Shown one piece after another: positions 39,907 to 49,719 of a DNA stretch of 51,034 bases; the first letter of the stretch is position 1, and every line of letters begins with the position of its first letter. Made by a program: the position numbers and the translations under genes. The DNA comes from an uncultured Commensalibacter sp. (GTDB taxonomy: Bacteria; Pseudomonadota; Alphaproteobacteria; Acetobacterales; Acetobacteraceae): assembly GCA_946699565.1 (NCBI GenBank), contig CAMPDW010000017.1, positions 1 to 51,034 of the forward strand. The letters are read 5' to 3'. Under the pieces are notes generated by a model. It was not told where the DNA came from, did not search any database, and saw only the letters and a program-made list of their open reading frames with translations.

Positions 39907-41172
39907 TTAATATTTATTTTCATTGGGACGATACAAGATACGCGCCCGAATAGTTCCTTCCAAATTTCTTAATGAACGTAAAATATTAATATCAGTTTCT
40001 TTATTTCCTTCTGTAGTCGCTTCTATGACGACATAACCAACATCACCATCTGTTTGTAAATATTGGGCGGAAATATTCGCATTAACCTGGGTAAAAATAT
40101 GATTAATTTTTTGCATAATGCCAGGAATATTTTTATGTACGTGCATATAACGTGTGCCTTTTAAACGGATTGGAAGTTGAACTTCTGGAAAATTAACTGC
40201 ACTTAAGGTTGAACCAATATCAGAATATTCTATAAATTTATTCCCAACCTCTCGTCCGATACGTTCTTGAGCTTCGATGGTTGAACCTCCAATATGAGGA
40301 GTTAAAATAACGTTATCCAAACCACGTAAAGATGATGAAAATTCTTCATCTTTAACTTTTGGTTCAGATGGAAAAACATCAATAGCTGCACCTAACAGAT
40401 GTTTTGATTTTAAAGCTGCGGTTAAAGCGTTAATATCGACAACTTGACCTCTTGCATTATTAATGAGAAAAGATCCAGGTTTCATCATTGCAATTTCTTT
40501 TTCACCAATTAAATTAATGGTTCCCTTATTATGTGGAACGTGCAAGCTAATAATATCACTTTTCTTTAGTAATTCCTCTAAAGAATTTACGGGGTGTGCA
40601 TTTCCATGATTTAGTTTGTCAACAATATCATAATAAAGAACATGAAGACCGAAAGATTCCGCCAAGATTGAAAGTTGTGAACCAATCGAACCATATCCAA
40701 TAATGCCAAGCGTTTTTCCTCTGACTTCCCAACTATTAACGCTACTTTTATCCCATAATCCATTGTGACATTCAATAGAGCGAACAAAGATTCGTCTTAG
40801 TAGCATAACAATCTCGCCCATGACTAATTCTGCAACGGAACGTGTATTGCTAAAAGGTGCATTAAACACAGGAATTCCTAGATTACGTGCTGTTTTTAGA
40901 TCTACTTGATTTGTTCCAATACAAAAACAACCAATTGCAATAAGTTTATCAGCTTCTTCCAATATCTCTTTGGTAAGTTGAGTGCGGGAACGTATACCGA
41001 TAAGATGTACACCCTTGATTGTCTTTTTCAAAGCATCTCCCTCAAGTGCAGTTTTTAAGTATGTTATATTGTGATATCCATTTTTCTCTAATAAATCGAC
41101 AGCACTTAGGTGAACACCTTCAAGAAGAAGAATGTGAATTTTGTCTTTTGGAAGTGATAAATGTGAAGTCAT
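39907..41172 (-). CDS. serA: D-3-phosphoglycerate dehydrogenase (ACT-containing)
   Basis: First enzyme of serine synthesis, oxidising 3-phosphoglycerate. The 421 residues follow the E. coli SerA layout. The catalytic domain has IGIRSRTQLT, IGCFCIGTNQVDL and FNAPFSNTRSVAELVMGEIV; the NAD site is GIIGYGSIGSQL; INNARGQVVD, AAIDVFPSEP and the catalytic His in LTPHIGGSTIEAQE follow. The ACT domain from about residue 345 (VHKNIPGIMQKINHIF) normally mediates serine feedback. It lies 23 bases after the frameshifted phosphatase gene; downstream is only the comM remnant. Confidence 0.95.
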   Translation of the reverse strand: MTSHLSLPKDKIHILLLEGVHLSAVDLLEKNGYHNITYLKTALEGDALKKTIKGVHLIGIRSRTQLTKEILEEADKLIAIGCFCIGTNQVDLKTARNLGIPVFNAPFSNTRSVAELVMGEIVMLLRRIFVRSIECHNGLWDKSSVNSWEVRGKTLGIIGYGSIGSQLSILAESFGLHVLYYDIVDKLNHGNAHPVNSLEELLKKSDIISLHVPHNKGTINLIGEKEIAMMKPGSFLINNARGQVVDINALTAALKSKHLLGAAIDVFPSEPKVKDEEFSSSLRGLDNVILTPHIGGSTIEAQERIGREVGNKFIEYSDIGSTLSAVNFPEVQLPIRLKGTRYMHVHKNIPGIMQKINHIFTQVNANISAQYLQTDGDVGYVVIEATTEGNKETDINILRSLRNLEGTIRARILYRPNENKY

Positions 41173-41195
41173 TATAAATCCTATTTAAATAATAT

Positions 41196-42004
41196 TTAAC
41201 TGTTTAATATTGAAATGACATCTTGTTTTAGGTTTGGATCACCTAAAGCTAATACAGATTTATTTTTATTTTGAAGAGTTAAAGGATTTCCTTTCCAATC
41301 GGTTATAGACCCACCTGCACCGTTTATAATTGGAACTAAAGCAGCCCAATCCCAAATTTTATTTCCATATTCGAAAACAATATCAATTTGCCCAAGAGCT
41401 AACAAACCGTAATTGTAACAATCACCACCCCAACTCATTCTCTTACATTTTGACAAAGTTGTTTCCATCGCTGATTAGGAGAATCTTCTAAAATATCAGG
41501 TGCAGTACAGGAAGCTTCAGCTTGAGATATATTTTTACATAATCTAGTGCCAATTTTTCCGCCAAAATTTGAAATAAATTTGCTTTTTTCCCCCTCTAAT
41601 CCAATCCAACGTTCCTGAGTGATAGGTTGATCAATTATACCAAGAACAGGATAATCCTTATATAATAATGCAATTAAAATTCCAAAAATGGGTTTTCCTG
41701 TTATAAAAGCTTTTGTTCCATCAATAGGATCAATTACCCATTGAAATTTTGAATGCGTATTTGTTGATCCATATTCTTCACCTATAATACTGAAATGAGG
41801 CGTTTCTTTTTGTAAAATATAGCGTATGGTTTGTTCTGATTCTCTATCTGCTTGAGTGACAGGTGATTCATCAATTTTGTCATCCGCATGAACTGATTGA
41901 CGGAAATAGAGACGAATAATTTTCCCAGCTTCTTGAACCGCATGTTCCGCAACTTGTAGGTAGGTTTTGATATTCTTCACAATTATTTCCTGATTTAAAT
42001 TCAA
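41196..42004 (-). pseudogene. Frameshifted inositol-monophosphatase-family gene, HisN-like histidinol phosphatase
   Basis: Two overlapping reading frames make one protein. The first (42004-41435) carries ESPVTQADRESEQTIR, the metal site IIGEEYG and WVIDPIDGTKAFITG, and stops just after QLCQNVRE. The second (41468-41196) resumes at RMSWGGDCYNYGLLALGQID with the C-terminal metal-Asp motif IWDWAALVPIINGAGG. The break lies near 41438-41446, where restoring one base would give an intact protein of about 268 residues. Both halves are otherwise well preserved, so the change is recent or an assembly error. The pattern matches the HisN-type histidinol-phosphatase group. It is upstream of serA in one likely transcript. 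Confidence 0.82.
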
Positions 42005-42205
42005 TAATAAAATATTTTACAATTAATTATATATTGAAAACTAATTAAATTTTTAATATTCATTTTTTTATTGAATTGTTTACCAACGATTTTATAATTA
42101 ATAATAGGTTCATTAAACTTAAAATAATAAATTTCCCTTTAGCATAATTAGAATTTAAAAGTGATGCAATGCGTTTAAATAGAATAAATATGGTTTAATT
42201 TTTGA

Positions 42206-42706
42206 TTAGTTACCTTTTGCAAATTCCGAATGTTGATCTGTTAATGAATTTATATAAACTATTATATCTGCTCGATCTTGTTTCGAAGATAGACCACCAT
42301 ATGCCATTAATGTTGCTGGTGCGAATTGAAGAGGTTTATAGAGCCATTTATTTAAATTTTCCGTTGTCCACCGTTCTTGTTTATGCAGTTTAAGGGAAGT
42401 AGAATAATTAAATTTAAGCAGTGATGCAATTTTTCTGTTTTTGATATTAAAAAGTGAAGGACCTATTTTATCGGGTTCATTAGAATTAAAAGTATGACAT
42501 ACGCCACATTGTTGTGCTGCAATAATTTTTCCTCTAGAAATGTTCGCTGTTTTAAGATTTAAATTTATCTGAGTATCTTTATCGTAAGCAGGGAATTCAA
42601 AAGAAGAATAGGGAATGGATATTTTGCTAATAAACCAGCAATTAATTAATATACAACAAGATAAAACACTTGCTGCTGCTAAACGATTCCAATCGTAACT
42701 ATCCAT
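42206..42706 (-). CDS. Membrane-anchored class I cytochrome c
   Basis: A 166-residue protein with an uncleaved N-terminal hydrophobic anchor (about residues 9-27, AAASVLSCCILINCWFI) and a periplasmic c-type domain with one heme site, CGVCH in AAQQCGVCHTFN. KIGPSLFNIKNRKIA and the axial Met in PATLMAYGGL follow, the layout of class I cytochromes of the CycM/c552 kind, which carry electrons between the bc1 complex and oxidases. It is divergent from kdsB with 124 bases between starts. The 201-base gap downstream to hisN holds nothing recognisable. Confidence 0.88.
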   Translation of the reverse strand: MDSYDWNRLAAASVLSCCILINCWFISKISIPYSSFEFPAYDKDTQINLNLKTANISRGKIIAAQQCGVCHTFNSNEPDKIGPSLFNIKNRKIASLLKFNYSTSLKLHKQERWTTENLNKWLYKPLQFAPATLMAYGGLSSKQDRADIIVYINSLTDQHSEFAKGN

Positions 42707-42830
42707 AATGAAATTATCTTTGTAGTTAAACCAATTAAAAGTGATTATTAAATTGATTATAAGATAAAAGCTTACTATTAATTATACAAGATAAAGATAT
42801 GATGGATACAGAATTTATAGAGAATTCCAT

Positions 42831-43571
42831 ATGATTCCTGCTTTAATTATGATTCCAACACGATTGGCTTCTTCACGACTACCACGAAAGCCTCTTGCAG
42901 ATATTGGGGGTAAACCAATGATATTGCATGTTATGGAACAAGCCTTAAAAACAAATATAGGTCCTGTAGTTATTGCTTCGGGGGATCATGAAATATCAGA
43001 AATTGTAAGGGGTGCAGGTGGAAATGTGATTGATACTGATCCTGATCTTTCATCAGGTTCAGATCGTATTTATAACGCATTGAAACAATTAAAAGAATAT
43101 GACCATATTGAAAGGATTATAAATCTTCAAGGAGATTTGCCCTTAATTGATCCAAAAGATATTCATAAATCCTTTATTCCATTACAAGATCAAGATATAG
43201 ATATAGGAACATTGATTGCTCCCATTAATCATGATTTTGAAAAAAAAATATCATCTGTTGTAAAAGTGGCTTGTAGTTTTAGACCAGACGCTTTATTTGC
43301 TAGGGCTTTGTATTTTTCTCGTGCGACAATCCCATGGGGAGAGGGAGAATTATGGCATCATGTAGGAGTTTATGCTTATAAGCGAAAATCGCTTGAACAT
43401 TTTGTTCATTTACCGCCATCTTATTTGGAAAAACGTGAAAAACTTGAACAATTAAGGGCGTTAGAAGCAGGAATGAAAATAGGTTGTGCAATTATTGATC
43501 GAGCTCCATTGGGTGTTGATACACTATCTGATCTTGAGCGAGTGAGAAATATTTTAGATAAACGGGATTAA
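42831..43571 (+). CDS. kdsB: 3-deoxy-manno-octulosonate cytidylyltransferase
   Basis: Activates Kdo with CTP for lipopolysaccharide assembly. Signature segments: IMIPTRLASSRLPRKPLADI, PMILHVMEQA, SGSDRIYNAL, INLQGDLPLI, YFSRATIPWGEG and HVGVYAYKRKSLEHF, ending GVDTLSDLERVR. At 246 residues it is standard. It precedes pheA by five bases and complements kdsA at 12.5 kb and pyrG, which supplies CTP. Confidence 0.96.
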   Translation: MIPALIMIPTRLASSRLPRKPLADIGGKPMILHVMEQALKTNIGPVVIASGDHEISEIVRGAGGNVIDTDPDLSSGSDRIYNALKQLKEYDHIERIINLQGDLPLIDPKDIHKSFIPLQDQDIDIGTLIAPINHDFEKKISSVVKVACSFRPDALFARALYFSRATIPWGEGELWHHVGVYAYKRKSLEHFVHLPPSYLEKREKLEQLRALEAGMKIGCAIIDRAPLGVDTLSDLERVRNILDKRD

Positions 43572-43576
43572 TTTAA

Positions 43577-44416
43577 ATGACTGCAAAAATTATTGCATTT
43601 CAAGGACGGCCAGGGGCTTATTCGGATATGGCGTGTCGTTTCGCGCGAGAAGGTTGGCAAACCTTGCCATGTGAGAATTTTAGTGAGGCAATTAAAGCTG
43701 TTCAAATAGGTAAGGCTGATCAGGCAATGTTACCTTGTGAAAATAATCTGGTAGGACGGGTTCCTGATATTCATAATTTATTACCCGCTTCGGGTTTATT
43801 TATTGTTGATGAACATTTTCAACGTGTTGAACATTGTCTTGTTGGAATAAAAGGAACTAAGATTTCAGATATTAAGCGTGTTCATACTCATTCTGTTGCC
43901 ATGGGACAAGTTTCAGATCTTATTCATACAAAAAATTTTGAATCTATAGTAGAATTCGATACAGCAGGTGCAGCAGAAATTATAGCAAAAATGAATAATA
44001 GGGAAGATGCGGCAATTGCATCATCGCTTGCTGCAGAATTGAATGGATTGGATATTATTCAATATAATGTTGAAAATGAAAGCTGTAATACTACGCGGTT
44101 TTATATTGTTTCAAAAGAAAAAAAAATACCTTTGCAACATAATCATATGATAACTACATTATTATTTAGAACTAAAAACATTCCAGCTGCTCTTTATAAA
44201 GCACTTGGTGGATTTGCAACAAATAATATTAATATGACACGTCTTGAAAGTTGTATGGATAAGGGTGGATTTGCTGCTACAAAATTTTTGGTTGATGTGG
44301 AAGGACACATCGAAGACCAATCTTTGAAACGAGCAGTAACGGAATTAAGATTTTATTCTGATGATTACGTTCTTTTGGGTGTTTATCCTGCATCAAAATA
44401 TCGTCAGACTATATAG
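43577..44416 (+). CDS. pheA: Prephenate dehydratase
   Basis: Converts prephenate to phenylpyruvate in phenylalanine synthesis. The periplasmic-binding-like catalytic domain begins IIAFQGRPGAYSDMACR and includes MLPCENNLVGRVPDIHNLL and the catalytic TRF motif in ESCNTTRFYIVS. A C-terminal ACT domain follows (KNIPAALYKALGGFATNNIN). The usual ESRP allosteric motif reads ESCM; a replaced ESRP (for example ESYM) is, as I recall, ordinary in alphaproteobacterial homologues. The 279-residue monofunctional form has no chorismate mutase domain. Its stop codon lies inside a 16-base palindrome. Confidence 0.95.
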   Translation: MTAKIIAFQGRPGAYSDMACRFAREGWQTLPCENFSEAIKAVQIGKADQAMLPCENNLVGRVPDIHNLLPASGLFIVDEHFQRVEHCLVGIKGTKISDIKRVHTHSVAMGQVSDLIHTKNFESIVEFDTAGAAEIIAKMNNREDAAIASSLAAELNGLDIIQYNVENESCNTTRFYIVSKEKKIPLQHNHMITTLLFRTKNIPAALYKALGGFATNNINMTRLESCMDKGGFAATKFLVDVEGHIEDQSLKRAVTELRFYSDDYVLLGVYPASKYRQTI

Positions 44417-44420
44417 TCTG
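44405..44420. repeat. Perfect 16-base palindrome over the pheA stop codon
   Basis: CAGACTATATAGTCTG is fully self-complementary, and the pheA TAG forms part of it. As RNA it would give a six-base stem with an ATAT loop. A T-rich run follows only about ten bases later, so it is a weak terminator candidate between pheA and dapA. Confidence 0.6.
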
Positions 44421-44494
44421 TATATTGATTCTTAATTTTTTTCGATAAACTTTTAAATAATTTTATTTAATAAATGGCAAAGGATACAAACAAG

Positions 44495-45382
44495 ATGGGT
44501 ATTTGGTTCGAAGGCTCAATTACTGCTCTAATTACACCTATGAAACAAGATGGTTCTCTAGATATACCTATATTTGAAAAATTTGTAGATTGGCAAATAC
44601 AAGAAGGAACATCTGTATTGGCACCTGTTGGAACAACAGGTGAAAGTCCAACGTTATCGCATAATGAACATAAAAAAATTGTTGAAGTTGCCGTTAAAGT
44701 TGCCAATGGTAGAGTTCCCATTCTAGCAGGTGCTGGATCAAATAGTACTTCTGAAGCGATTGAAATGGTTAAATTTGCAAAAAAAATTGGTGCAACTGCC
44801 GCTTTGGTCGTAACGCCTTATTATAATAAGCCAACTCAAGACGGTTTATATCGTCATTATATGGCCATCATTGAAGCAACAGAATTTCCTATATATATTT
44901 ATAATATTCCTGGAAGATCAGTTATTGATATGTCTGTTGAAACTATGGTAAAGCTTGCTGAAAATCCCTACATTGTTGGGGTAAAAGATGCTACAGCCAA
45001 TCTTGTTCGCCCTATTCAAGTAAGACGTAATGTTAAAAAAGATTTTAATCAATTATCTGGTGAAGATGGAACTGCCATTTCATTTTTAGCTGCAGGTGGA
45101 CATGGGTGTATTAGTGTTACAGCAAATATTGCGCCAAAATTATGTGCCGAAATGCAGCAAGCCTGGAAAGATGGACATATTGCTAATGCCATTGCATTAC
45201 AAGATCGTTTATCTATTTTACATGATGCTTTATTTATTGAAAGTAACCCTGGACCTGTTAAATATGCCGCTTCCGTATTAGGATTGGCAGGAGAAACTTG
45301 TCGATTACCTTTAGCACCCATCATGCAATCGACACGTATAAAAGTTAAGGAAGCTTTAACTCAAATAGGATTATTGGGATAG
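44495..45382 (+). CDS. dapA: 4-hydroxy-tetrahydrodipicolinate synthase
   Basis: Condenses pyruvate with aspartate semialdehyde on the way to diaminopimelate and lysine. Markers: GSITALITPMKQDGSLD, VLAPVGTTGESPTLSHNEH, ILAGAGSNSTSEAIEM, VVTPYYNKPTQDGLYRHY with the proton-relay Tyr, the Schiff-base Lys in IVGVKDATANL and GEDGTAISFLAAGGHGCISV. I prefer the ATG at 44495 (MGIWFEGS) because AAAGGA lies ten bases before it; an ATG at 44474 has no ribosome site and adds seven polar residues. The smpB start follows its stop with no gap. Confidence 0.95.
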   Translation: MGIWFEGSITALITPMKQDGSLDIPIFEKFVDWQIQEGTSVLAPVGTTGESPTLSHNEHKKIVEVAVKVANGRVPILAGAGSNSTSEAIEMVKFAKKIGATAALVVTPYYNKPTQDGLYRHYMAIIEATEFPIYIYNIPGRSVIDMSVETMVKLAENPYIVGVKDATANLVRPIQVRRNVKKDFNQLSGEDGTAISFLAAGGHGCISVTANIAPKLCAEMQQAWKDGHIANAIALQDRLSILHDALFIESNPGPVKYAASVLGLAGETCRLPLAPIMQSTRIKVKEALTQIGLLG

Positions 45383-45865
45383 ATGGCAGAAAAAAAGAAA
45401 AGCACACTCATTTCTTTTGGTAATGTAACCAAAAATCGTAAGGCAACATTCAATTATTCTATTATTGAAAAAATTGAAGCTGGTCTGATGTTAAAAGGAC
45501 CAGAGGTAAAAAGCTTACGTTTTGGTCACGCTACTATTAATGAAGCCTATGCTGGGGAACGAGAGGGGGAAATATGGCTGTTTAATAGCTATATTCCTGA
45601 ATATCAAGGTGGTATTTTTTCAAAATTTGATCCAAGAGCACCTCGGAAACTATTGCTCCATAAGAAACAAATTTTTAAATTATTAGGAGCCATTACACGA
45701 AGTAATATGACCTTGGTTCCTCTTGATATTTTTTTCAATAATCGTGGTATAGCCAAAGTTACACTTGGTTTGGGGCAGGGCAAGAAAAAAGCTGATAAAC
45801 GTCAAGCTATCGCTGATCGTGATTGGAAAAGAGATCAAGCAAGGTTGCTGAGAAATAAAATTTAA
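45383..45865 (+). CDS. smpB: SsrA-binding protein SmpB
   Basis: Partner of tmRNA in ribosome rescue. The 160 residues show the SmpB oligonucleotide-binding fold: NRKATFNYSIIEKIEAGLML, GPEVKSLRFGHATINEAYA, FNSYIPEYQGGIF, RKLLLHKKQIFKLLGAI and LVPLDIFFNNRGIAKVTLGL. The basic C-terminal tail (GKKKADKRQAIADRDWKRD) enters the decoding site. It starts directly after the dapA stop, an arrangement common in alphaproteobacteria. The tmRNA gene itself is not seen in the window. Confidence 0.96.
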   Translation: MAEKKKSTLISFGNVTKNRKATFNYSIIEKIEAGLMLKGPEVKSLRFGHATINEAYAGEREGEIWLFNSYIPEYQGGIFSKFDPRAPRKLLLHKKQIFKLLGAITRSNMTLVPLDIFFNNRGIAKVTLGLGQGKKKADKRQAIADRDWKRDQARLLRNKI

Positions 45866-45960
45866 TACTATCCTTTTGACAAAAAAAGAATTACGTTTAA
45901 TCATTAATTTTGTGAAAGGTAAAAGATAAACTGAATGCTCAATTTTTACAATAAATAAAA

Positions 45961-45988
45961 TTGTCACGTATTATTTATGACATAAGAT
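45961..45988 (+). promoter_or_regulatory. Candidate ackA promoter with internal inverted repeat
   Basis: TTGTCA (one mismatch to TTGACA) at 45961-45966 and TAAGAT at 45983-45988 are 16 bases apart. A TGTCA/TGACA inverted repeat (45962-45966 and 45978-45982) overlaps the -35 box and spacer, where a repressor could act. The ackA start follows 68 bases downstream. Confidence 0.4.
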
Positions 45989-46056
45989 TATTGAAACAGT
46001 TTTATAACTTTACGCTTTACTAGATATCAAATAATATTTTTTAGAAAGGTTATAGT

Positions 46057-47280
46057 ATGGCATCGGTCGTATTAATTATTAATGCGGGTTCATCAAGTTT
46101 AAAGTTTTCTTTATATCGTAACGGAAATAATCAACCTACTTCAGAGTTTGTATTATATTCCAAAGGATTATTAGAGGGAATTGGATCAGAACCTCATTTA
46201 AAAATTGTAGACAGCCATGATAAAACCCTACATGAAAAAAGCTGGAAAGAAAGTAAATATGCTACACTAAGTTTAAGGGACGAACTTTTAGATCAAGTAT
46301 TACAATGGCTTTTTGATTTCACTAAAAATGACAAAATTATTGCCATTGGTCATCGTGTTGTTCACGGAGGTATGAAATATTACCGTCCTGTCGTTATTAA
46401 CCAAAAAGTTTATGATTACCTTGATTCATTAACTCCTTTTGTCCCATTACATCAACCTGCCAGCCTTGCCCCGATGAAAGTAATTATGGATAATTATCCA
46501 AACATTACCCAAGTTGCATGTTTTGATACAGCATTTCATGCCACAATGCCTGACAAAGCAAAGCGTTTTGCCTTACCAAGAAAATATTATGAGAGCGGAT
46601 TAAGACGATACGGTTTCCATGGACTTTCTTATCATTATATCATTCATTATTTACAAAAAAACAAATCTCCTTTAGCAAAGGGAAAAATAATTGTTGCACA
46701 CCTTGGAAATGGTTCAAGCGTTACGGCAATAAGTAAAGGTAGATCCATTGATACTTCAATGAGCTTTACACCTTTAGATGGTTTAATAATGGGGACAAGA
46801 ACGGGTCAAATTGATCCAAATGTCGTTCTTTATATGACACGGGAAGAGAAAAAAACACCTGATGAAATTGAAGATATTATATGGAAACAATCAGGATTAT
46901 TAGGAGTTTCCGAGGTATCAAGCGATATGCGTGGGTTAATTCACGAGATCGCTCAGAATGGCCCTAAATCAAAATTTGCGAAACAAGCGCTTGATTTATT
47001 CATTTATAAATTAATCGGAGAAATAGGGAGGTTGATTGTTGCTCTTAAAGGAATAGATGGGTTGATTTTTACTGCTGGTATCGGGGCGCATGCAACCTAT
47101 GTCCGATCCGTTGTATGTCATTCATTGTCATGGTTAGGCATTGAATTTGATGAAGAGGCCAATAAACATGGTTATCAACTGGTCAGTTTGCCAACGAGTA
47201 AAATTCAAGTCTATACAATCCCTACAAACGAGGAATATATTATCTTAAAAGAAATTCAACGTTTGATTTTAACACCTTAA
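46057..47280 (+). CDS. ackA: Acetate kinase
   Basis: Transfers phosphate between acetyl phosphate and ADP, giving acetate and ATP. Family blocks: LIINAGSSSLKFSLYR, AIGHRVVHGGMKYYRPVVI, FVPLHQPASLAP, CFDTAFHATMPD, RYGFHGLSYHYI, VAHLGNGSSVTAISKG, TPLDGLIMGTRTGQIDPNV, VSSDMRGL and LIFTAGIGAHATYVR. At 407 residues it is full length. AAAGG lies about eight bases upstream. Placed 83 bases before xpk, it uses the acetyl phosphate that phosphoketolase makes. No pta gene is visible. Confidence 0.96.
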   Translation: MASVVLIINAGSSSLKFSLYRNGNNQPTSEFVLYSKGLLEGIGSEPHLKIVDSHDKTLHEKSWKESKYATLSLRDELLDQVLQWLFDFTKNDKIIAIGHRVVHGGMKYYRPVVINQKVYDYLDSLTPFVPLHQPASLAPMKVIMDNYPNITQVACFDTAFHATMPDKAKRFALPRKYYESGLRRYGFHGLSYHYIIHYLQKNKSPLAKGKIIVAHLGNGSSVTAISKGRSIDTSMSFTPLDGLIMGTRTGQIDPNVVLYMTREEKKTPDEIEDIIWKQSGLLGVSEVSSDMRGLIHEIAQNGPKSKFAKQALDLFIYKLIGEIGRLIVALKGIDGLIFTAGIGAHATYVRSVVCHSLSWLGIEFDEEANKHGYQLVSLPTSKIQVYTIPTNEEYIILKEIQRLILTP

Positions 47281-47363
47281 AAACAATCCTAACACTCGTT
47301 AAACCTTTAAGTTTAAAATTAATGTAAATGAACTGAATGTTACTATTTATTTGGGAGTAAAAA

Positions 47364-49718
47364 ATGACTGATAAAAAGTTATTAACTGATCAAGAAGTCG
47401 AATTATTTAATAAATGGTGGCATGCAGCTAACTATTTATCCATTGGTCAAATCTATTTAATGGATAATCCTTTATTAAGACAACCCTTAAAAATTGAACA
47501 TACTAAACCTCGATTACTTGGACATTGGGGAACAACACCTGGACTTAATTTTATTTATTTACATTTAAACCGCATCATTTGTAAGCGTAATAAAAATATA
47601 CTTTTTATCGCAGGTCCAGGGCATGGGGCACCTGGTGTAGTTGCATCTACTTATCTTGAAGGAACTTATACAGAGTTATTTCCTGAAATTACACAAGATG
47701 AACTGGGAATGAAAAAATTGTTTAAACAATTTTCTTTCCCTGGAGGTATTCCCAGCCATACAGGTGCACCAACACCGGGTTCAATTCATGAAGGAGGTGA
47801 ATTAGGTTATTCTCTTTCTCATGCATATGGTGCAATATTTGACAATCCAGATTTAATTGTAGCTTGTGTTATAGGAGATGGGGAAGCAGAAACAGGACCA
47901 TTGGCAACTTCATGGCATAGTAATAAATTTGTTAATCCGAAAACTGATGGTGCTGTTTTACCTATTTTTCATTTAAATGGATATAAAATAGCTAATCCAA
48001 CGATTTTTGCACGTATTGATCATGAAGAATTGATAAATCTTATGAAAGGATATGGATACGATCCTATTTTCATAGAAGATCATGATCCAGATCAAATGCA
48101 TCAAAAAACGGCCAAAGCCATGGATAAAGCATTTGATAAAATTCAAAAAATACAAAAAAATGCCCGTGAAAATAATGATACAAATCGACCCTTATGGCCA
48201 GTTATTATATTTAAAAGCCCAAAAGGATGGACATGTCCAAAAACAATAGATGGCCAAAAAGTTGAAGATTATTGGAGAGCTCATCAAGTCCCTTTTGGTG
48301 ATTTATCTAAACTTGAGCATCTGAAATTACTGGAAAAATGGATGAAATCCTATCATCCTGAAAAATTATTTGACAAAAACGGCACACTTTTTCCAGAAAT
48401 TGCAGCTTTAGCCCCCAAAAAAGATAAGCGAATGAGTGCTAATCCAAACGGTAATGGTGGTTTATTAAGACATCCTTTAAAAATCCCAGATTATACGCAA
48501 TATGCTGTTCAGTTAGAGAAACATGGACATGTCATTGCTGAATCTACCCGAATAATGGGGTCGTTTTTACGCGATGTTATTAAAATTAATCCAGATAAAT
48601 TTTTGCTTTTATCACCGGATGAAAATGACTCTAACCGGCTGAATAATGTTTTTGAGGTCACTAATCGTATTTGGAATGCAGAGATTTATGATTATGATGA
48701 TCATCTTGCGCATAAAGGACAAGTCTTGGAAATTTTAAGTGAACATACGGTAGAAGGATGGCTTGAAGGTTATCTTTTAACAGGAAGACATGGACTTTTT
48801 TCCTGTTATGAAGCTTTTATTCATATTGTCGATTCAATGATTAATCAATTTTCCAAATGGTTGGATGAAGCTAGCAGAGTGGAATGGCGACGACCTATTT
48901 CCTCTTTGAATATTTTATTGACATCTCATGTTTGGCGACAAGATCATAATGGGTTTAGTCATCAAGATCCTGGTTTTATAGATCATGTTGTATCTAAAAA
49001 ACCAAAAATAAGTAGAATTTATTTACCACCCGATGCAAATACTTTATTATTAGTGACAAGCCATTGTTTGAAAAGTACAAATAAAATCAATGTCATCGTT
49101 GCTGGAAAACAACCTGAACCACAATGGCTTACTATGGATGAAGCAATCAAGCATTGTTATAAAGGGATTGGTATTTGGGAATGGGCAAGCAATGATAAAG
49201 GGGAAGAACCTGATATTATTATCGCTTGTGCAGGGGATGTTCCAACTCTTGAAGCACTGGCGGCCACTAAAATATTGAATCAATATGTTGCTGACCTTAA
49301 GATTCGTTTTATTAATGTAGTTGATTTAATGACTTTAATGACGGATACACAGCATCCTCATGGATTATCGAATCAGGAATTTGATGCTTTATTTACAATA
49401 AATAAACCAGTTATATTTGCTTATCATGGTTTTCCAAGGTTAATTCATTCTCTTATTTATAAACGTAATAATGCACGTAATTTTCATGTTCATGGATTTA
49501 GGGAAGAAGGTACAACTACGACACCTTTTGATATGGTTGTATTAAATAATCTTGATCGATTTCATTTAGTATCAAATATTATGAATAGAGTTGATCGTTA
49601 TAAATCAAAAATTGCTTATATTGATCAATTTGTTCGGAATAAATTGGTTGAACATGGATTGTATATTCGAAAATATGGAGAGGATATGCCAGAAATTAAA
49701 AATTGGCGTTGGAAATAA
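47364..49718 (+). CDS. xpk: Xylulose-5-phosphate/fructose-6-phosphate phosphoketolase
   Basis: Thiamine-diphosphate enzyme that cleaves xylulose-5-phosphate (and often fructose-6-phosphate) with phosphate to acetyl phosphate and a shorter sugar phosphate. Markers: [60 protein letters not shown], the cofactor site [56 protein letters not shown] and the C-terminal [20 protein letters not shown]. At 784 residues it has the usual size. GGGAG precedes the ATG. Substrate preference cannot be read by eye. One base separates its stop from the convergent gene. Confidence 0.96.
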   Translation: MTDKKLLTDQEVELFNKWWHAANYLSIGQIYLMDNPLLRQPLKIEHTKPRLLGHWGTTPGLNFIYLHLNRIICKRNKNILFIAGPGHGAPGVVASTYLEGTYTELFPEITQDELGMKKLFKQFSFPGGIPSHTGAPTPGSIHEGGELGYSLSHAYGAIFDNPDLIVACVIGDGEAETGPLATSWHSNKFVNPKTDGAVLPIFHLNGYKIANPTIFARIDHEELINLMKGYGYDPIFIEDHDPDQMHQKTAKAMDKAFDKIQKIQKNARENNDTNRPLWPVIIFKSPKGWTCPKTIDGQKVEDYWRAHQVPFGDLSKLEHLKLLEKWMKSYHPEKLFDKNGTLFPEIAALAPKKDKRMSANPNGNGGLLRHPLKIPDYTQYAVQLEKHGHVIAESTRIMGSFLRDVIKINPDKFLLLSPDENDSNRLNNVFEVTNRIWNAEIYDYDDHLAHKGQVLEILSEHTVEGWLEGYLLTGRHGLFSCYEAFIHIVDSMINQFSKWLDEASRVEWRRPISSLNILLTSHVWRQDHNGFSHQDPGFIDHVVSKKPKISRIYLPPDANTLLLVTSHCLKSTNKINVIVAGKQPEPQWLTMDEAIKHCYKGIGIWEWASNDKGEEPDIIIACAGDVPTLEALAATKILNQYVADLKIRFINVVDLMTLMTDTQHPHGLSNQEFDALFTINKPVIFAYHGFPRLIHSLIYKRNNARNFHVHGFREEGTTTTPFDMVVLNNLDRFHLVSNIMNRVDRYKSKIAYIDQFVRNKLVEHGLYIRKYGEDMPEIKNWRWK

Positions 49719-49719
49719 A

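Noticed and set aside
44405-44420. pheA-stop palindrome as a firm terminator
   Set aside because: The stem is short and the T-rich run begins about ten bases later, so it is listed only as a palindrome.
45049-45324. Leftward 91-residue frame within dapA
   Set aside because: Antisense shadow of a conserved enzyme gene with no independent start site or family pattern.
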